Shown here one piece after another: positions 61,867 through 64,000 of a stretch of 64,000 bases of DNA. The stretch is taken from NCBI RefSeq assembly GCF_009749465.1, contig NZ_WBIS01000002.1, forward strand, positions 496,001-560,000, read 5' to 3'. Position 1 is the stretch's first letter. Every line of letters begins with the position of its first letter. Made by a program: the position numbers and the translations under genes. This DNA comes from Agromyces terreus (GTDB lineage: Bacteria; Actinomycetota; Actinomycetes; Actinomycetales; Microbacteriaceae). Below the pieces are notes generated by a model. It saw only the letters and a program-made list of their open reading frames with translations. It was not told the origin of the DNA and did no database searches.

Positions 61867-63281
61867 CCCCCGAAGAAGCCCAGCAGATCGCCGTCGCCTC
61901 GCTGCTCACGAGCGGGCTCTCGCTCGTCATCGGCCTCGGCGTGTACGTCTGGTACGCGATCATGCTCGCGAAGGTGCTCGCGCAGTTCGGCCGTCCCGGA
62001 TGGGCGGCGTGGATCCCGGTCTACAACGAGATGCAGGTGTTCCGCATCGGCGGCCAGCAGCCGTGGCTCGCGCTCCTGCTGTACGTGCCCCTCGTGCAGA
62101 TCGTCGGCCTCGTCTTCAAGGTGTTCGCGCTGCACCGCATCAGCACGCAGAGCTGGCGCGGCGTCGGCACGACGATCCTCGGCGTGCTCCTGCCGCCCGT
62201 GTGGGCGACGGTGCTCGCCGTCGGACCCTCGCCCGATCCGGAGCGGGGCCGGATGCCGCGTGGACCCGTCTCCGGCGCGATCCCGCCCGTGCAGCCCAAC
62301 GGCCCCCTGGCGGCGCCCCACCCTGGCGCGGCCGAGCCCGTCGCACCCTTCGGCGCTCCTCCGGCCGGGCCGCCCGCGCCGGCGGCGCCCGGTTCTGCAC
62401 CGCTGCCCGTGTGGCTGGTTCCGGGGGCCCCCGTGCCGCCGGCCCCGCCTCAGGGCGCACCACTGCCGTTCGATCCGCCGCAGGGAGCGCCCTTCGAGCC
62501 GGCGCCGGCCCCGCAGCATCCGGCGCCTGCCGCGGCTGTCGCGCCCGCCGCGCCCGTGCCCGCAGAACCCGCCTCCTCGCCGTTCGCGCCCCCGTCGGCG
62601 TTCGCGGCGGCGGAGCCCTCGCGGGCGCCGGGCCGCATCGAGCCGTTGCCGCCGATGCCCGGTTCGGCACCCGCGCCGGCCGCACCGCAGGGGCAGCCGC
62701 CGCAGCCCGAGCCCCCGTCGTACGCGCCGGCGGCGACCGGCACCGGCCCCTTCGCAGCGCCGCCGGCCCAGGTCGCGAATCCGTACGCCGCGCCCGCGGC
62801 CCCGCCGGCAGCTCAGGCGGGCGCGCAGGCGGTGGCGTCGCCCCTCGACGCGTTCGAGGTCGACGACGCGGCGACCATCGTCACGGGCGACGAGGACCCG
62901 TTCGATCGCACGGTCGTCGTCGAACGCCGCCCGGCGTTCCCGTGGCGCCTCCTGCTGCCCGACGGCACGGCGCTCCAGCTCGAGGGCGCGTCCACGCTGC
63001 TCGGTCGCAATCCGCGTTCGGGCGACGGCGGGGCCCGTCCGATGGTCGTGCCCGACCCGAGCCGCACGCTCTCGAAGACCCACGCGCTCATCCGGTACGA
63101 CGGCGGGCAGTGGTGGATCACCGACCTCGACTCGACGAACGGCGTGCTGCTGGCCGACGCGGCCGGCACCGACCAGCTCATCGACGTGGGGGTGCCCGCG
63201 CCGTTCTCCGACCGGTTCGTGCTCGGCACGCTCGAGATCCGCGTCGCCGCCGACCCGCAGGCGGGAGCGGCGTACCGATGA
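61863..63281 (+). CDS. Membrane protein with C-terminal FHA domain
   Basis: A 472-residue protein. Three hydrophobic segments at about 10-125 (LLTSGLSLVIGLGVYVWYAIMLAKVL and others) with GWAAWIPVYNEMQVFRIGG match the DUF5684 type. A Pro/Ala-rich linker runs to about 330. The FHA domain is at about 358-465 with LLGRNPRSGDGG, SRTLSKTHALIR and TDLDSTNGVLL, the phosphothreonine-binding residues. Just before it, EDPFDRTVVVERR has a threonine suited to kinase phosphorylation and FHA self-binding. ATGA overlaps link it to both neighbours. It should report the kinase and phosphatase balance. Confidence 0.93.
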   Translation: MTPEEAQQIAVASLLTSGLSLVIGLGVYVWYAIMLAKVLAQFGRPGWAAWIPVYNEMQVFRIGGQQPWLALLLYVPLVQIVGLVFKVFALHRISTQSWRGVGTTILGVLLPPVWATVLAVGPSPDPERGRMPRGPVSGAIPPVQPNGPLAAPHPGAAEPVAPFGAPPAGPPAPAAPGSAPLPVWLVPGAPVPPAPPQGAPLPFDPPQGAPFEPAPAPQHPAPAAAVAPAAPVPAEPASSPFAPPSAFAAAEPSRAPGRIEPLPPMPGSAPAPAAPQGQPPQPEPPSYAPAATGTGPFAAPPAQVANPYAAPAAPPAAQAGAQAVASPLDAFEVDDAATIVTGDEDPFDRTVVVERRPAFPWRLLLPDGTALQLEGASTLLGRNPRSGDGGARPMVVPDPSRTLSKTHALIRYDGGQWWITDLDSTNGVLLADAAGTDQLIDVGVPAPFSDRFVLGTLEIRVAADPQAGAAYR

Positions 63282-64000
63282 CCCATCCCCGCATCCGGCT
63301 CGCGGCCGCGACGGCATCCGACGTCGGCCGCGTCCGTCGTGTCAACGAGGACTCCGCGCTCGCCGAGTGGCCGGTGTTCGTCGTCGCCGACGGCATGGGC
63401 GGGTACGAGGCGGGCGACCGGGCCAGCGCCGCGGTGATCGCCGCGTTCCGCGAGCACGTGACGGGGGCGGATGTCGCGACCGTCGGCCGGGTGCGTTCGG
63501 CGCTCGCGTCGGCCGGCGAGGGGGTGGCCGCGGTCGCCGCGGGCACCGCTCGGGGCGCCGGGAGCACGGTCGCGGGCGTCGCCCTCATCGAGGACGAGGA
63601 CGGCCCGTCCTGGTTGGTCTTCAACGTCGGCGACTCCCGCGTCTACCGGCACCACGGCATCGAGCTCGAGCAGGTCACCGTCGACCATTCGCTCGGCCAG
63701 GAGCTCGTCGAGAGCGGCGAGCTGCGGCCCGACGAGCTCGCGACGTTCTCGCGCCGCAACGTCATCACGCGTGCGATCGGCGCTCCCGACAGCACCGCCG
63801 ACAGCTGGCTGCTACCGGTCGTGAACGGCGAACGGCTGCTGATCTGCAGCGACGGCCTCACCTCCGAGGTGAGCGACGAGGGCATCCGCGCGACGCTCAC
63901 GATGAGCGGGCGTCCAGAGTCGGCGGCAGCCGCGCTCGTGCAGCGGGCGGTGCAGGCGGGCGGACGCGACAACGTCACCGTCGTGGTCGTCGACGTGATC
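63278..64000 (+). CDS. PP2C family Ser/Thr phosphatase (3' end beyond window)
   Basis: At least 241 residues are in the window. The metal-binding PP2C motifs are RRVNEDSALAE, FVVADGMGGYEAGD, FNVGDSRVYRH, LLICSDGLTSEVSD and GGRDNVTVVVVD, all complete. No membrane helix is seen up to the edge. It should dephosphorylate the FHA protein and the kinase in this operon. ATG 63278 overlaps the FHA stop by ATGA. Since GGRDNVT is normally close to the end, only a few residues of the catalytic domain are missing. Confidence 0.95.
   Translation, partial: MTHPRIRLAAATASDVGRVRRVNEDSALAEWPVFVVADGMGGYEAGDRASAAVIAAFREHVTGADVATVGRVRSALASAGEGVAAVAAGTARGAGSTVAGVALIEDEDGPSWLVFNVGDSRVYRHHGIELEQVTVDHSLGQELVESGELRPDELATFSRRNVITRAIGAPDSTADSWLLPVVNGERLLICSDGLTSEVSDEGIRATLTMSGRPESAAAALVQRAVQAGGRDNVTVVVVDVI

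Noticed and set aside
1-64000. tRNA or rRNA genes and riboswitches
   Set aside because: No cloverleaf with a GGTTCGAATCC-like arm and no rRNA sequence was found on either strand. Leaders of glyS and the potassium and heme genes are too short or show no known aptamer. A covariance-model search would be decisive.

Overview
The window reads as chromosomal DNA of a high-GC actinobacterium. Genes are tightly packed with ATGA, GTGA and TGATG overlaps, GTG starts are frequent, promoters have TANNNT -10 boxes with little or no leader, and the word GGATGCC/GGCATCC is strongly over-represented. NucS instead of MutS/MutL, the coproporphyrin-dependent heme pathway (HemQ/HemY/HemH), LAxTG surface anchors and one-subunit glycyl-tRNA synthetase fit Microbacteriaceae (an Agromyces- or Microbacterium-like organism; the genus is a guess). 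No integrase, transposase, phage, tRNA, rRNA or CRISPR was found. The region is core chromosome with several families of small palindromic repeats.

Layout. 1-2471: secreted M6 peptidase (cut at the window edge). 2864-5696: MFS exporter, nucS and a HAD phosphatase. 6122-8342: threonine catabolism tdh-kbl. 8446-10550: a short-chain dehydrogenase and a LacI regulator, whose promoter shares a perfect palindromic operator with the MFS gene. 10614-15330: an operon with a lipoprotein fusing a solute-binding region to a VWA domain, a single-span membrane protein, YccF and a MATE exporter. 15398-17465: KtrB/KtrA-type potassium uptake. 17567-21737: M13 peptidase, class A beta-lactamase-fold hydrolase and an LAxTG surface protein. 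21856-24595: lipase-like hydrolase, Nudix and an FMN alpha-hydroxy-acid oxidase. 24629-28632: an MprF-like aminoacyl-lipid synthase and a membrane-anchored esterase. 28805-31113: glyS, a repeat array and an acetyltransferase.

31167-48179 carries a complete glutamate-to-heme set: hemA on the minus strand, and hemE-hemY, hemQ-hemH-hemC-hemD and hemB-hemL on the plus strand. A divergent Ig-like LADTG surface protein, a three-gene small membrane protein set and a GntR regulator interrupt it. Palindromic repeats have been absorbed into the 5' coding ends of hemY and hemL.

48262-49444 holds an acetyltransferase between repeat arrays and a small unknown protein. 49647-64000 is one translationally coupled unit: Ser/Thr kinase, a 2019-residue anchored Ig/FN3 protein, MoxR ATPase, DUF58, a transglutaminase-like membrane protein, an FHA protein and a PP2C phosphatase (cut by the edge). 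Its gene order matches the bifidobacterial PFNA cluster. Here the transglutaminase domain has lost its catalytic Cys and His, which suggests a phospho-controlled, non-enzymatic surface-assembly module. This is the most interesting system in the window.
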